NCBI GenBank assembly: GCA_965644315.1
Contig: CBFFRQ010000212.1
Coordinates: 1-64,000, forward strand
Source of the DNA: Caecitellus pseudoparvulus
Lineage: Eukaryota > Bigyra: Bicosoecida
Direction: 5' to 3'
Length of the DNA: 64,000 nt
The position numbers and the translations under genes are program-made. Below are positions 9,845 through 19,486 of the stretch, one piece after another (the first letter of the stretch is position 1; the number at the start of each line of letters is the position of its first letter). The notes under the pieces are model-generated. The model saw only the letters and a list, made by a program, of their open reading frames with translations. It searched no databases and was not told the origin of the DNA.

Positions 9845-10667
9845 TTATGATTTATATATAATATGAATTTTTTTATTTTTATTAATTTGATAAATTCCCC
9901 CGTATTCTTCATAATAGAATTTTTTAAAAATGTAGTTTAAAACGTCAATTTTATTCATAACAAATAAACAATTTTTATTATTATTCATGAATTTATATAT
10001 ATCTAAATATATAGTTGTCCCGTCAGTATATTTTATTTTCTTATTTTTTCCTTTGAAAGTGTATGCGTATTCAGTATTACAAGAATTAAAATAAGGAGGG
10101 TCAAAATAATATAATATTTTCTTATTTTTATATTTTTTTAGTTTGTTTTAAAAAATCGTTAAGTTCTAAATTAGAAAATTCACATTTTGAAAACATTTTA
10201 ATATAATCGTCTTTCTTTTTTAGGAAATTATTTATTTTTGTTTCAAATTTATCAATTCCACAAATACCAAGACATTTAGAAGATATTAATTTTAATAAAT
10301 AATTTTCATATTTTATTTTATTTTCTTTTTGTTTTAAATATTGAGTTAATTTTTTATCGTTCGTTTCTTTATTTAATTCTAATTCATTATATAATTTATT
10401 TTTATAATCAATAATAAAATTTAATGTTCCGTCAAAGTCGTTTTTTAAATCATTATAAAATTTAATTATTTGTGGGTCAATATCATTAATTAAAAATTTA
10501 ATATTATTATTATCTTTATGTTTTAAAAAATAATATCTACTAAATCCAAAAATACCAGCACAAGGTTCAGCTATATAATCAAAATCAGAATTTTCAACAA
10601 AATCATTTAAATATTTCTTTGTTTCTAGATATTTATTTCCATTATAATTAAAAATAAATCTATCCAT
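9845..10667 (-). pseudogene. Dam-like DNA adenine methyltransferase, frameshifted
   Basis: The first 179 codons (10667 down to 10128) carry FNYNGNK (6-12), the SAM-binding EPCAGIFGF (34-42) and NDIDP (61-65), typical of D12-class N6-adenine methylases. The frame then stops in a run of seven A residues. In the next frame the protein continues with YYFDPPYFNSC, the DPPY catalytic motif, and runs to a stop at 9845-9847. With six A residues the gene would be whole, about 273 aa. Either the gene is newly broken or the base count is wrong. Active viral methylases of this class modify viral DNA, for protection or regulation. PLV2 has no counterpart. A TCTA box precedes the start. Confidence 0.8.
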
Positions 10668-10676
10668 ATTAAATAC

Positions 10677-10973
10677 CTAGACAAAAAAATATTTAAAATT
10701 TTTAAAAAACATTTCATTATATGTTTTAACGGCATCTTTTAAATTATCATCATCACCCCATAATAAAAAGAATGATAAATAACCCGGTCTTTTAGGGTCA
10801 TACGTTAATAAATCTTTTTCGTGTCTTTTTCTGTAATTTTTACGTTTTCTTTTATCTTTATGGTCTATATATGTTTCTCCTCCATTATATCCAAAATGTG
10901 CTTTAGTTCCATCATTAAATATAGCGACGAAACGTTTATTTTTTCTATTACTTTTTTTAATATCAATAATCAT
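10677..10973 (-). CDS. Small conserved virus-type protein (DUF5754-like)
   Basis: 98 aa with the pattern RFVAIFNDGTKAHFG, then YIDHKDKRKRKNYRKRH, then DPKRPGYLSFFLLWGD. From memory this resembles a small family of unknown function (DUF5754) found in large DNA viruses of algae and protists; I could not check it. A close relative is at 44229-44513 in PLV2, again next to the fibre gene. The strong conservation of HKDK..R..Y..RH and LLWGD between otherwise divergent viruses suggests a virion or packaging role. The stop codon overlaps the promoter region of the methylase gene. Confidence 0.75.
   Translation of the reverse strand: MIIDIKKSNRKNKRFVAIFNDGTKAHFGYNGGETYIDHKDKRKRKNYRKRHEKDLLTYDPKRPGYLSFFLLWGDDDNLKDAVKTYNEMFFKNFKYFFV
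10678..10681 (-). promoter_or_regulatory. TCTA promoter box
   Basis: TTTTTTTGTCTAGGTATTTA lies before the methylase ATG at 10667. It overlaps the stop codon of the small protein gene transcribed ahead of it. Confidence 0.5.
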
Positions 10974-10991
10974 TATAAAAACATATATAAT

Positions 10992-12890
10992 TTAATTTGA
11001 TATTCTATCCATTTTATATGTTATTTCAACGTCAATATTTTCATTTATATTGCTTTTCACTGCCACATTCCACGTAGGAAAATTACCCGCTGAAGATACC
11101 GTCATAACCTTAGATAATGTAATTTGTCCGTAGTTTTTAGCTGCTTCAGCTTCCATAAATATTCGCCCGATTGTGTTATCCTCACCTGAAGCAGAATTAG
11201 GAACGGTCATTCTACCAAATACAACGGCTGTTGTTTGTCCTGGTCCGTCTATTACTAAATTAAAAGTAGCACTTAAAATATATGTTCCTGTTTGGTATGA
11301 TTCAACGGGAATTGTAGCATCCATAGTAAATGTTTTCCAAGTGTTAGCGGTGAAAACATCATTAAGAGCTATTTTATAACTTTGAAAATTTGCTGTTCTT
11401 GCTAATAATTGCCCGTAATTTATGGCGTGATATTGTGTTGTTCCATCCTTTAACCATTCAATATTCCTATTACCCATATCTAATTTAACGCTTGTTTTAA
11501 TTTCTGTATTAGAAACTGAGAAACGCTGAACCTCACCGCCTCCATTATTACAAAAGAAGGCGTGTTCTGAACTTGAACCACCGGACATATTAACATATCT
11601 TGTTTCGTTATTTAATTGTTCTATCCAATATGAAACCAAAGAACCATCAGGACGAATTAACGTTAATTTATCAGCTTGAATCTCTCCGACATCTTCAATA
11701 TTATTACCGTTTAAATTAATATTATTGTTAAAACTGCTACCACCCGCCACACTATCAACATAGGCTTTATTTGCTCCATCTGTCCCTATTGTAGGAGTTG
11801 CCACATTTTCGATTTTATTATTATTCATATCTAATAAAGCTTCTATGCTTGTAATTCCTGAAAATGTTTTATTTCCTGCTACACTTTGATTTCCTGTAAG
11901 TTTGACGCAGGTATTAATTAAATCATCAACATATTTTTTATTGGTTAAGCAATCATCATTATTAGCGGTGTCAGTTTGGAAAATACGGCAACTAGGACTT
12001 AAATAAATAGCCCCTGTGTTATAAAAATATGTTAGTTGTTTATTTGGGTCGTTTCCAATTCTAAATTGAGCGGTTGAGGCGTTTTTAGCTGATAAAGTTA
12101 AAATTTTATTATTATCGTCTTGATTTAATAAAACTTCAGTCCCTCCAAATCCTAAATTTCCGTTAATATTTAATTCATTATCGCTATTATATGTTAAATC
12201 CATTGTTGATGAACCATTATCAAAAATTAAAGAAGGGTTAGAGGCTTTATCAAGGGTGACCGTTTCATATGTTGGATTAGTAGGGGGTATTGGTGCTGGA
12301 GTGCCTTGTGTCGAGTTACCGAGTATCACAAATAAACGATTTGAATTAGTGGGCGGGTCTTCTAATAATACCTCTTGAGCGGTTGAAGTTTTACAATTAG
12401 CATGTTTAAATTTAAATGTTGTATTAAAATTTGCGTTATTTTTAGCCGATAAATAAATATATTTTGTATTCGCTGGAAATTGTAGGGCGTCCCCTATGAC
12501 TTGAATATCGATTAAATGATCGGTGTTTAAAATATCCGCTTCATTACTAGATGAAATATAATTTTCGTCTTTATCGTAATAATCCAACCTGACATTTAAA
12601 TTTAATTGTTCGTTTTCTGTTGTTTCAATTTCGCAATAATAATTTAAATTTAATCGTGAATATGTCCCAATATCGTCAGGAGCTTTTAAAACATCTTTTA
12701 AAGGTTGAGAAAAAAACATAGCTTTATAAGCAGTGTTAGCGTTGATAGTATCTTGAGTTCCAAAAGCAGTCCCCGCAGTTGAAAAAAAATTAATAGCTTC
12801 TTTTAATCTTGCCACATTTGATGTTGTTTGTGGTTCATTATATACTATTAATTTATTCATTTCGTATTGATTCTTAACATTATTAAACAT
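10992..12890 (-). CDS. Fibre-like protein with phage-tail-type repeats
   Basis: 632 aa; a second ATG lies ten codons in. The N-terminal 200 residues look globular, followed by a Pro/Thr linker (GTPAPIPPTNPTYE). The shaft has repeats of the forms LTGNQSVAGNKTFSG and NNNKIENVATPTIGTDGANKAYVDS, the same patterns used in phage tail fibres and collar proteins. The C-terminal 130 residues are probably a beta-rich knob. It likely trimerises and protrudes from the capsid for host attachment. The PLV2 gene at 44551-47091 has the same repeats in greater number. The order P-loop protein, small virus-type protein, fibre, capsid genes is shared by both viruses. Confidence 0.75.
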   Translation of the reverse strand: MFNNVKNQYEMNKLIVYNEPQTTSNVARLKEAINFFSTAGTAFGTQDTINANTAYKAMFFSQPLKDVLKAPDDIGTYSRLNLNYYCEIETTENEQLNLNVRLDYYDKDENYISSSNEADILNTDHLIDIQVIGDALQFPANTKYIYLSAKNNANFNTTFKFKHANCKTSTAQEVLLEDPPTNSNRLFVILGNSTQGTPAPIPPTNPTYETVTLDKASNPSLIFDNGSSTMDLTYNSDNELNINGNLGFGGTEVLLNQDDNNKILTLSAKNASTAQFRIGNDPNKQLTYFYNTGAIYLSPSCRIFQTDTANNDDCLTNKKYVDDLINTCVKLTGNQSVAGNKTFSGITSIEALLDMNNNKIENVATPTIGTDGANKAYVDSVAGGSSFNNNINLNGNNIEDVGEIQADKLTLIRPDGSLVSYWIEQLNNETRYVNMSGGSSSEHAFFCNNGGGEVQRFSVSNTEIKTSVKLDMGNRNIEWLKDGTTQYHAINYGQLLARTANFQSYKIALNDVFTANTWKTFTMDATIPVESYQTGTYILSATFNLVIDGPGQTTAVVFGRMTVPNSASGEDNTIGRIFMEAEAAKNYGQITLSKVMTVSSAGNFPTWNVAVKSNINENIDVEITYKMDRISN

Positions 12891-12956
12891 ATTATTAATA
12901 TAACATATATTATTTTTTTTATTATTTAATATTTCTTAAACAATAAATTAAATTAT

Positions 12957-14780
12957 TTAATTTAATAAATTTTGAAGGTTATTTTTTTTACGTCTTCCAC
13001 CTGTAGTTTTTCCGCCTCCTGTATTTACACCAAGCCCTAATTTATCTAATACGTCGGCTGCTACTTTTCCTTCCATACCTACATCACGTAAAGCACTTTT
13101 ACCAAGTTTAGATGCTGCTTTATATGCGTCATGATTTACAATGGATTTTAAACCAGAATTTAATTTTTTCCAGAAATTAGAACCGCCAATATAACGAGTA
13201 AGGCTCATAGTGTCGCCGCTTACAGGTGCTTCAATAACGTCAGCTTCAGAAAGGGGAGCAGTACTGACAGCACTAGTGCCATTTTCACTCACGAAAAAGC
13301 CACTATTAACAGCCATTGTATATAAAATAGGGTTATTAGCAGTTAAACCACTATTATTCACACAATTGACATCAAACTGCATTGTATAATTACCACCAAC
13401 ACCACTAGAAGTGCCAGCAGGTAAAGCAAAATCAACACCAGGACGGAGGATTAAGAAAGAACCAGATAAACCAATTTTACCGTTGCCATTTTGACCAGTC
13501 CAGGCTTGCCCTAAATATTCGTTATAATCAACATCTAATCCGTTATTTTGTGAAATGTGGAATAATTGCTGGGTAGTCATTGAAGATAAAATACCGGATA
13601 CATTATTAAAATTTAATCTAATATCTTTTACAGGTAAATAATAATCGCCAACATCATTATTGCCAGTTAATGAAGGTTTAGCATAAATGACAAGCAGATC
13701 GGGGATTTGAGAAAGTGTGATAGTTTGAGAACGTAAATTAACACTTGCTCCAGGTGCTACAGTTGTTGAGCTTGTTGAAATGTAGCGGGGATACTCCATA
13801 TAAGGCACAACGCTTCTTTTAGGTAAAGGTAAAGACAGAGAAGGAGAACGGAAAACACAATTTACGACGGCATTTTGAAAGGGGTTTTGACCGTTTAAGC
13901 TTACGGGAGAATAAGAGAAATTCCAATCGTCTAATTCAATATGATTTGTGGTATATCTTAGCATTCTTGAAACATCACCCACATTAAACATTAATTTAAT
14001 GTTATTCAGCCCATACAAACCTACATTATCCTCTTGACTTTCATTGAAAATAAAGGGTGATAAAATTAAATTCTCGGTGACTGTTAATTTAAAATATACG
14101 GTTTGACTAAAAGAGGTGGCGTTTCCTGCCTGAATTTGCCATTGATAATCTGCGGCTGTTGCTGGTTCTCCGTTTTCTTTAACCCATTCAAAACCTTGAA
14201 AAGCACCATTTGGCACGTTATCATTATTTAAAGCTTCTTGATATCCTTTTAATACACTGTTGGAAAGTGTGCGGCTGTCATTATATGAGACGTATTTATC
14301 AAGCATAGAAGGCGTGGTTCTGCTTTTATGATTTCTTTTAGAAGCTGACATTTTTAATATTTCATAAATTACATCTTGAGAATTCACGGAAACTGTGGAA
14401 TTATTAATGGTGGCTGTGGTTGTGCTCATACAAGATTGAAAGGGATAAGCAGCAGGGGCGATTGAATCACCGGGGGTGAAAACTGGCTGTCCGTTTAAAT
14501 CGGGGTTTTGAACTGTTCCTGGGAATGCTTCTGGGTTACCGCTTTTAGATGTAATTGTAGCGGTAATTTTACCCATAATCTCAACACTTACGGGCATATT
14601 TCTATCCATAAACATATTTTGGCTTGGTGCTGTAATATTAAAAGATACTGAAGAACTGGAAGCGGTGGCAGCTTGAAAAGGTGTATTGCTGATGCTTACT
14701 GCTCCTTCATTTACGGCATATCTTGGTTGTGGTTGAACGATTCTAGCGTCCATAACTTTAATTTTTTCAATACTAGACAT
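12957..14780 (-). CDS. Major capsid protein of PLV1 (double jelly-roll type)
   Basis: 607 aa from the preferred ATG at 14780 (MSSIEKIKV). The frame extends 21 codons further to 14843, but the TCTA box sits inside that extension, so the longer start is less likely. Features typical of Polinton-like capsid proteins are the stretch FQSCMSTTTATINNSTVSVN, the strand-rich body, and the C-terminal region that breaks up into basic helices (FWKKLNSGLKSIVNHDAYKAA) and ends in a Gly/Lys-rich tail. Trimers of such proteins form pseudo-hexagonal capsomers. It neighbours the penton-like gene, protease and ATPase, the standard morphogenesis module. It shares little visible sequence with the 442-aa capsid protein of PLV2. 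Confidence 0.85.
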   Translation of the reverse strand: MSSIEKIKVMDARIVQPQPRYAVNEGAVSISNTPFQAATASSSSVSFNITAPSQNMFMDRNMPVSVEIMGKITATITSKSGNPEAFPGTVQNPDLNGQPVFTPGDSIAPAAYPFQSCMSTTTATINNSTVSVNSQDVIYEILKMSASKRNHKSRTTPSMLDKYVSYNDSRTLSNSVLKGYQEALNNDNVPNGAFQGFEWVKENGEPATAADYQWQIQAGNATSFSQTVYFKLTVTENLILSPFIFNESQEDNVGLYGLNNIKLMFNVGDVSRMLRYTTNHIELDDWNFSYSPVSLNGQNPFQNAVVNCVFRSPSLSLPLPKRSVVPYMEYPRYISTSSTTVAPGASVNLRSQTITLSQIPDLLVIYAKPSLTGNNDVGDYYLPVKDIRLNFNNVSGILSSMTTQQLFHISQNNGLDVDYNEYLGQAWTGQNGNGKIGLSGSFLILRPGVDFALPAGTSSGVGGNYTMQFDVNCVNNSGLTANNPILYTMAVNSGFFVSENGTSAVSTAPLSEADVIEAPVSGDTMSLTRYIGGSNFWKKLNSGLKSIVNHDAYKAASKLGKSALRDVGMEGKVAADVLDKLGLGVNTGGGKTTGGRRKKNNLQNLLN

Positions 14781-14791
14781 ATAATATAATT

Positions 14792-14795
14792 TAGA
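14792..14795 (-). promoter_or_regulatory. TCTA promoter box that decides the capsid gene start
   Basis: AAAAATATTTTCTAAATTATA lies on the minus strand; TCTA begins 15 nt before the ATG at 14780. It is internal to the longer open frame that starts at 14843. Confidence 0.6.
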
Positions 14796-14871
14796 AAATA
14801 TTTTTAAAAATAAACCCTTATATTTTTTTAAAAAATCACGCATTTTGTAAAAAAAACTAAACTAGATATTT

Positions 14872-16008
14872 TTAATATTTAGGTTGAAATAAAAATTTCA
14901 TAGATACATTAGATAAATTAGATAATTTAAGAGGCACAAGTTCCCCCGTTAATCTATATTTCCAGTAAATATTAACGTTAATATTTCTTATAGGTTGTTT
15001 AGAATTTGTAAGAGATACGAAACGATATTCAGCACCCGGGATATATGATATATAATCCTTATAGTCGTAGGCATCGTCTAGAGTTAAACTAATATCAGTA
15101 ATGATAGGTTCAAAATTAGAAATTGAAGAAACGGCATTAGCATTGTTAGAATTACCAAATTTCACGGGCTGGCTTACACCTTCACTTATAATAGGTAATA
15201 ATGAAGAAGTAAAAACAATAGAAGATATAGGGCTCCAATATGTGCCAAGGCTTACGGCTTCTTGTTCTATTTTAATATAATCTACGCTGTTTAATGTGAT
15301 AGAGTTTAAACCCTGATAATTACGGGGGATAATTCTATATTGTTTAGTTTCGTCTAAATCGTTGTATTCATGCGGATAATGTGATAATAAATTATATAAA
15401 TTAGAATTAAAAAAGAACGAAAAACCGCCGTCATTATCTGCGGGATAATAAATATCAAATTTTTTATTTGCGTTATTATATACTATAAAAGGGCTTATTA
15501 AATCTGTAAATGCTGGATAATCAACTTTTATTAATGCGTTTAATTGAGCTATTGAATATGTTATGGCTTCATTTACTAATTTTATAAAATGGTCGTATGT
15601 GTGGCAGTAATAATATTCTTGAGATGCGTTTTGTCCTTCTGTTTCAAAATTTGAAGGTGCTGATAAGCTTGAATCGTTGCTTTCCCATATTACGGGTTGC
15701 GTGTATTCGTATTCATTGCCGCCTATATGATTATATTTAACTGTTATTTTATATACGGTTTTATTTGGGTTTGTTTGTCCTTCTTCAATTACTGGTATAA
15801 ATAAAGGTAAATCATTAATACCGTTCATAGTAAAACGAATAATAGACATTTTATATTTTGAGGCATCATTAATTAAGGGTACGTCTCGTGTTTCGGAAAA
15901 ACTGGCTATTGGGTCGTTAATCTTACCTTGGCTCGTGCTTCTTCCGTTGATAATATCAATATTATAATAAATATTTTTATCTTCTTGATACATTGTAGAA
16001 TTTAACAT
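14872..16008 (-). CDS. Penton-like minor capsid protein of PLV1
   Basis: 378 aa directly upstream of the major capsid gene. The sequence is beta-strand-rich, with features seen in PLV and virophage minor capsid proteins: an N-terminal segment of the type YYNIDIINGRS, then KYKMSIIRFTMNGINDLPLFIPVI, and a C-terminal run INVNIYWKYRLTGELVPLKL. Such proteins adopt a single jelly-roll fold and form the pentamers at capsid vertices. The assignment depends on neighbourhood and overall pattern rather than a decisive motif. A TCTA box precedes the ATG. Confidence 0.7.
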   Translation of the reverse strand: MLNSTMYQEDKNIYYNIDIINGRSTSQGKINDPIASFSETRDVPLINDASKYKMSIIRFTMNGINDLPLFIPVIEEGQTNPNKTVYKITVKYNHIGGNEYEYTQPVIWESNDSSLSAPSNFETEGQNASQEYYYCHTYDHFIKLVNEAITYSIAQLNALIKVDYPAFTDLISPFIVYNNANKKFDIYYPADNDGGFSFFFNSNLYNLLSHYPHEYNDLDETKQYRIIPRNYQGLNSITLNSVDYIKIEQEAVSLGTYWSPISSIVFTSSLLPIISEGVSQPVKFGNSNNANAVSSISNFEPIITDISLTLDDAYDYKDYISYIPGAEYRFVSLTNSKQPIRNINVNIYWKYRLTGELVPLKLSNLSNVSMKFLFQPKY

Positions 16009-16019
16009 TATTAATATAT

Positions 16020-16023
16020 TAGA
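16020..16023 (-). promoter_or_regulatory. TCTA promoter box
   Basis: AAAATATTTTATCTAATATA lies before the minor capsid ATG at 16008; TCTA starts 15 nt upstream. Confidence 0.6.
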
Positions 16024-16041
16024 TAAAATATTTTAATAAAG

Positions 16042-16626
16042 TTATTTTTTTAATAAATCATGAGTAAATTTGGTGACTACGTCGTCAAAGTCTTTTAAAT
16101 TCTTATCTTTTAATGATTTCATTAATTTTTTATAATCTTCTAAAGATAATTTATATAAAAGTAATCTTGCCGCTGTATGTCTACCACATGTTCCTATGCC
16201 TTCTCCTTTTTTTTGGAATTGGTATCTATTATATTCTAAACCATACCCCGCCTGGTCTATCATTCTTAATAATCGGGGTTCGTCTTGTCCTGTTTGTCTT
16301 TCTACTTCTTCGTCTGCGTTTAAATTTTCAGTTGCTGTGTCTGGTGGGTGTCCGTAAGGGTCGAAATGCTCTATAATATTTCCTTTTTTAATTAATCCTA
16401 CCCAATGCCCCACATTAGGGTCAGACGTTAGATATAATAAAATACAACGCCCCTTTTTATCGAAAATTTCGTCAATATGTCTATAATTATATAATTTATC
16501 ATAACTTATAATATTTGTATCATCATTAAATAAATATTCTAAATCACTATTTGATAAATAATAACGTTTAAGCTGTTCTCTTAATTCTTCGTTATGTTCT
16601 GGGTCAGATTTTTTAGATTTTTTCAT
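16042..16626 (-). CDS. Adenain-like maturation protease
   Basis: 194 aa. The Ulp1/adenain catalytic pattern is visible: H74 in VGHWVGLI, D89 in EHFDPYG, and the nucleophile C147 in GTCGRHTAARLL, with Gln residues just before it. These cysteine proteases cleave capsid and core proteins late in assembly. It lies between the minor capsid protein and the packaging ATPase, as in Mavericks and virophages. The capsid-gene neighbours are possible substrates. PLV2 has no recognisable counterpart. Confidence 0.85.
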   Translation of the reverse strand: MKKSKKSDPEHNEELREQLKRYYLSNSDLEYLFNDDTNIISYDKLYNYRHIDEIFDKKGRCILLYLTSDPNVGHWVGLIKKGNIIEHFDPYGHPPDTATENLNADEEVERQTGQDEPRLLRMIDQAGYGLEYNRYQFQKKGEGIGTCGRHTAARLLLYKLSLEDYKKLMKSLKDKNLKDFDDVVTKFTHDLLKK

Positions 16627-16665
16627 TATAATATATTATATTATAAAAATATCATATATTATTTT

Positions 16666-17454
16666 TTAGTCTTCGTCTTGATGTAAAAGATAAGCATAAT
16701 TTGAAGATAATATATAGTTGGGATAATTTGTAAAAACCGCACACCATCTCCCTAATTTACGTAGTTTTTTTATTTCGTCTTTATCACATCCTCCATAATT
16801 TCTTAACAAATACCCTAATTGATGAGGTGAAGAAGATTGAGGAAAAATAACAATATGAGTTGATTCATTTAAAATTAATCGTGTTTTTTTGTAGTTTGTT
16901 AGGTTATGAGCAATATAAATCATAGATATTCCCTGATGACGCCCCATAATACATATATCATCAATGATTTTTAATATTTTGTCTAAAACGTTTTTTTCTA
17001 AAGTTTCAAAATCATCAAAAATATATAGTCCCTCTGTGTCTTCGTTGTTAATATCAAAGTCTTCTATAAAATCTTCAATATCTACACGGTGGATAAAATC
17101 TAATTCGTCTAATGTTTCGTCTTGTGTTAATTTAGATATTAGATAAATAGGCAGGTCGGGGTTTAATCTATGATAATTATTAGATATAATTTTGGCTGTG
17201 TAGCTTTTACCTGAACCCGCAGCACCTGGCACATAAAAAATATCACGTTTTCCCTTCTTAGTAGCAGGGAGAATATTAAAAATTAAATCGTCAGGTAGTT
17301 TTATGCTTTTATGTCCGGTGTTTTTATCGGTTAAACATAAGAATTTATTAAAATCTTTATGGTTTTCATCACCTTTAACAATGGCAACGGGTGTGTAATC
17401 CTTCTTTAATTTATGTTTTATATTTTTATAATCAAGTAATTCAAAACTAGGCAT
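16666..17454 (-). CDS. FtsK/HerA-type genome-packaging ATPase of PLV1
   Basis: 262 aa. Walker A is GAAGSGKS at residues 77-84, preceded by the strand DIFYVP; Walker B is LYIFDDFE. A later stretch GISMIYIAHNLTN fits the sensor strand and GRHQG resembles the ring-interface region of A32-like packaging ATPases. It would pump the viral genome into preformed capsids. Together with capsid and protease genes it defines the morphogenesis module. A TCTA box lies 14 nt before the start. Confidence 0.88.
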   Translation of the reverse strand: MPSFELLDYKNIKHKLKKDYTPVAIVKGDENHKDFNKFLCLTDKNTGHKSIKLPDDLIFNILPATKKGKRDIFYVPGAAGSGKSYTAKIISNNYHRLNPDLPIYLISKLTQDETLDELDFIHRVDIEDFIEDFDINNEDTEGLYIFDDFETLEKNVLDKILKIIDDICIMGRHQGISMIYIAHNLTNYKKTRLILNESTHIVIFPQSSSPHQLGYLLRNYGGCDKDEIKKLRKLGRWCAVFTNYPNYILSSNYAYLLHQDED

Positions 17455-17464
17455 TATTAAGATT

Positions 17465-17468
17465 TAGA
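17465..17468 (-). promoter_or_regulatory. TCTA promoter box
   Basis: TCTTTTTTTCTAAATCTTAA lies upstream of the ATPase ATG at 17454. It lies just outside the inner arm of the inverted repeat at 17470-17563. Confidence 0.5.
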
Positions 17469-17469
17469 A

Positions 17470-17563
17470 AAAAAGATTTACAAAAACTTAAAAAAACTAT
17501 ATATCATGTTGTAATTTCTAGATATTTTATTATAAGTTTTTTAATGTTTTTGTAAATCTTTTT
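17470..17563. terminator. 18-bp inverted repeat between two PLV1 genes
   Basis: AAAAAGATTTACAAAAAC at 17470-17487 is repeated in perfect inverse at 17546-17563, overlapping the stop codon of the 617-aa gene. The loop is 58 nt. Placed at the 3' end of one transcript and before the next gene, it could end or process the mRNA. Confidence 0.5.
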
Positions 17564-19415
17564 ATTTCCATAAACGCCTTTTACCTTTAAAAATTTGTTC
17601 TATTTGTTTAAACATTGGTCCGGAACCTTTTAAAAAATTAGTTGTGAATTTTGCGGGATTCATTCCTTGCCCTGTTAAATTAGTTCTTGTTGATGCTGTG
17701 TCTGTGTCTCCTTCTGATAAGGCATCCTCAGGGAAGTATTTCAAATATTCGTCTTCGTAATCTTCGTATTTTTTTTTTGCTTTATTTAATCTTTTTAATA
17801 TATCTAAACGTTTGGTTTTTGCTTCTTGGTCCTGTATTTCTGTTGGAACCGCTCCATATTCGCTGATATGTGGTAATAATTCATTACGATATATATCGTC
17901 ATAAACTGTCGCTAATCTTTCAAGCTCTTCTGATGTTGGTAATTTTTTAGCTTCTTGAACTGGTGCCGCTTGTCCTGGTGGTGGTGGCTTAAATTCTGGC
18001 ATTCCTCCATCTTCCGCTTGTTTTGGTTCTTTTGCTTCTCCTGTTGGTTTTCCAGCAGGACCTTTGGTAGGAAATATCGGTTTTCTATCACCTCTATTAG
18101 GTGTTGGTTTTTTAGCACCTTCGGTTGGTGCTGTTTTATTTGGTTTTGCTATTGGTGGTGCTTCTGCTCCCAATTCTTGAAGTTTATTCGTGATTTCTTC
18201 TAATGCTTTTAGTAATCCTTCTCGTTTATCTCTTGACATCTTATAGCGCATCTCTTTTCCTTTATTCTCAAATTTATTAATATGTTTTTGTAGTTCTTGA
18301 TTTTCTTTCTTAAATTGTTTTAATAATTTCTTTATTTCTTTTTGTCTTTCTTCCTCCTTCTTTCTTTCTGCTTCCCTTTCTTCTTCTCTCATATCTTCAA
18401 AATCTTTTAATCCTCTTTCTTCTCCTCTATCTTTTAAGCTTGGGTTCTTTTTCTTTTTCTTGTCAGCTTCAAAATATTCTTTTATTTCATCATAAGCACT
18501 TTTATTGATAACGTCTTTTAATGATTTATAACCACGTTTTAAAATATCGTCAATTCTTTTCAATTCTGGATTAAAGATTTTATTTTTAGGTGCCATAATA
18601 ATATTTTTAAATTGTTCGTTAAATGCCTGTTTTCTGGTATCTGGTGATGTTCCATAACTATTAATAAGGGCTTGTAAAGTTAAATAAATTTTAAAAATAA
18701 CCTCGTAATAATCAACACGCTCTAAATAATCCAAATACAAATCGCCTCTTTTCCTTTCTTGTTTTCCGTCTCGTTTTTCAAGATAGGTTCCGAAAATATC
18801 ACGCCCTAAATACAATTCATCTATATTAGTTAAATAATTATCTAAATGTGCCTCTGTAATTTGTGCGTATCTTTCTAATGTTTGTTTATCTAAATCTAAG
18901 CCGTATTGCTTCAAATTCCCTAATGCCTGTTTTGCGTCTTTATTCATTGATGAAATATAAGATAATGAAAAATCAGCACTTGTTAAAGAACTAAAAAATA
19001 ACTCTAAAGAGGTTGAAACGGTATCTGGTATCTCTTGTGCTGTTTGTTGTTGTCTTTGTTGTGCTGGTAATCCTGCACTTAATTGCTCTAATTGTAAAGC
19101 CCTATTTTTAAGCTGGTTCATTATTAAATTATGCCCTTCTCTTGTTTGTGCCCCTCCAGCCGCTTGCGTCCGGTCGTGCCTGATTAAATCTTCAATTTGT
19201 TTCATTTGTGATAAATTAGAAGTATTAAAAGAATGAGAAGACATACGATTAAAACTACCTGTTGGATTTGGCTTGGGTTGGTTTTGATATTGCCCCCTTA
19301 ATGAATAATTAATATAGTTTTGAGTATTTTTTAACCCTTCCATAACTTGGCGTCGCATACGTTCCGCCTGTTCGTCATGAAACATATTAAATTTATTTTC
19401 TGTCATTATATACAT
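17562..19415 (-). CDS. Large coiled-coil structural protein candidate, PLV1
   Basis: 617 aa (another ATG three codons in, at 19406, is equally plausible). The N-terminal 130 residues are Gln/Asn-rich, followed by a helical body. Residues about 330-410 form a highly charged coiled coil (EEEREAERKKEEERQKE and following), then a Pro/Lys-rich linker of about 80 residues, and a C-terminal basic end FKGKRRLWK. PLV2 has a protein of similar size, layout and position next to its ATPase (50186-52255). The shared position suggests a core, scaffold or minor virion protein matured by the protease. I do not recognise a family. Confidence 0.65.
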   Translation of the reverse strand: MYIMTENKFNMFHDEQAERMRRQVMEGLKNTQNYINYSLRGQYQNQPKPNPTGSFNRMSSHSFNTSNLSQMKQIEDLIRHDRTQAAGGAQTREGHNLIMNQLKNRALQLEQLSAGLPAQQRQQQTAQEIPDTVSTSLELFFSSLTSADFSLSYISSMNKDAKQALGNLKQYGLDLDKQTLERYAQITEAHLDNYLTNIDELYLGRDIFGTYLEKRDGKQERKRGDLYLDYLERVDYYEVIFKIYLTLQALINSYGTSPDTRKQAFNEQFKNIIMAPKNKIFNPELKRIDDILKRGYKSLKDVINKSAYDEIKEYFEADKKKKKNPSLKDRGEERGLKDFEDMREEEREAERKKEEERQKEIKKLLKQFKKENQELQKHINKFENKGKEMRYKMSRDKREGLLKALEEITNKLQELGAEAPPIAKPNKTAPTEGAKKPTPNRGDRKPIFPTKGPAGKPTGEAKEPKQAEDGGMPEFKPPPPGQAAPVQEAKKLPTSEELERLATVYDDIYRNELLPHISEYGAVPTEIQDQEAKTKRLDILKRLNKAKKKYEDYEDEYLKYFPEDALSEGDTDTASTRTNLTGQGMNPAKFTTNFLKGSGPMFKQIEQIFKGKRRLWK

Positions 19416-19486
19416 ATATAAAATAAATTATATAAATGATATAATATTTTTTAACATTATATTATTTAGATATTTATAATAAATAT

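Noticed and set aside
12957-14843. Longer start for the PLV1 capsid gene
   Set aside because: The extra 21 codons contain the TCTA box and an AT-rich leader identical in style to those before other genes, so the ATG at 14780 is preferred.
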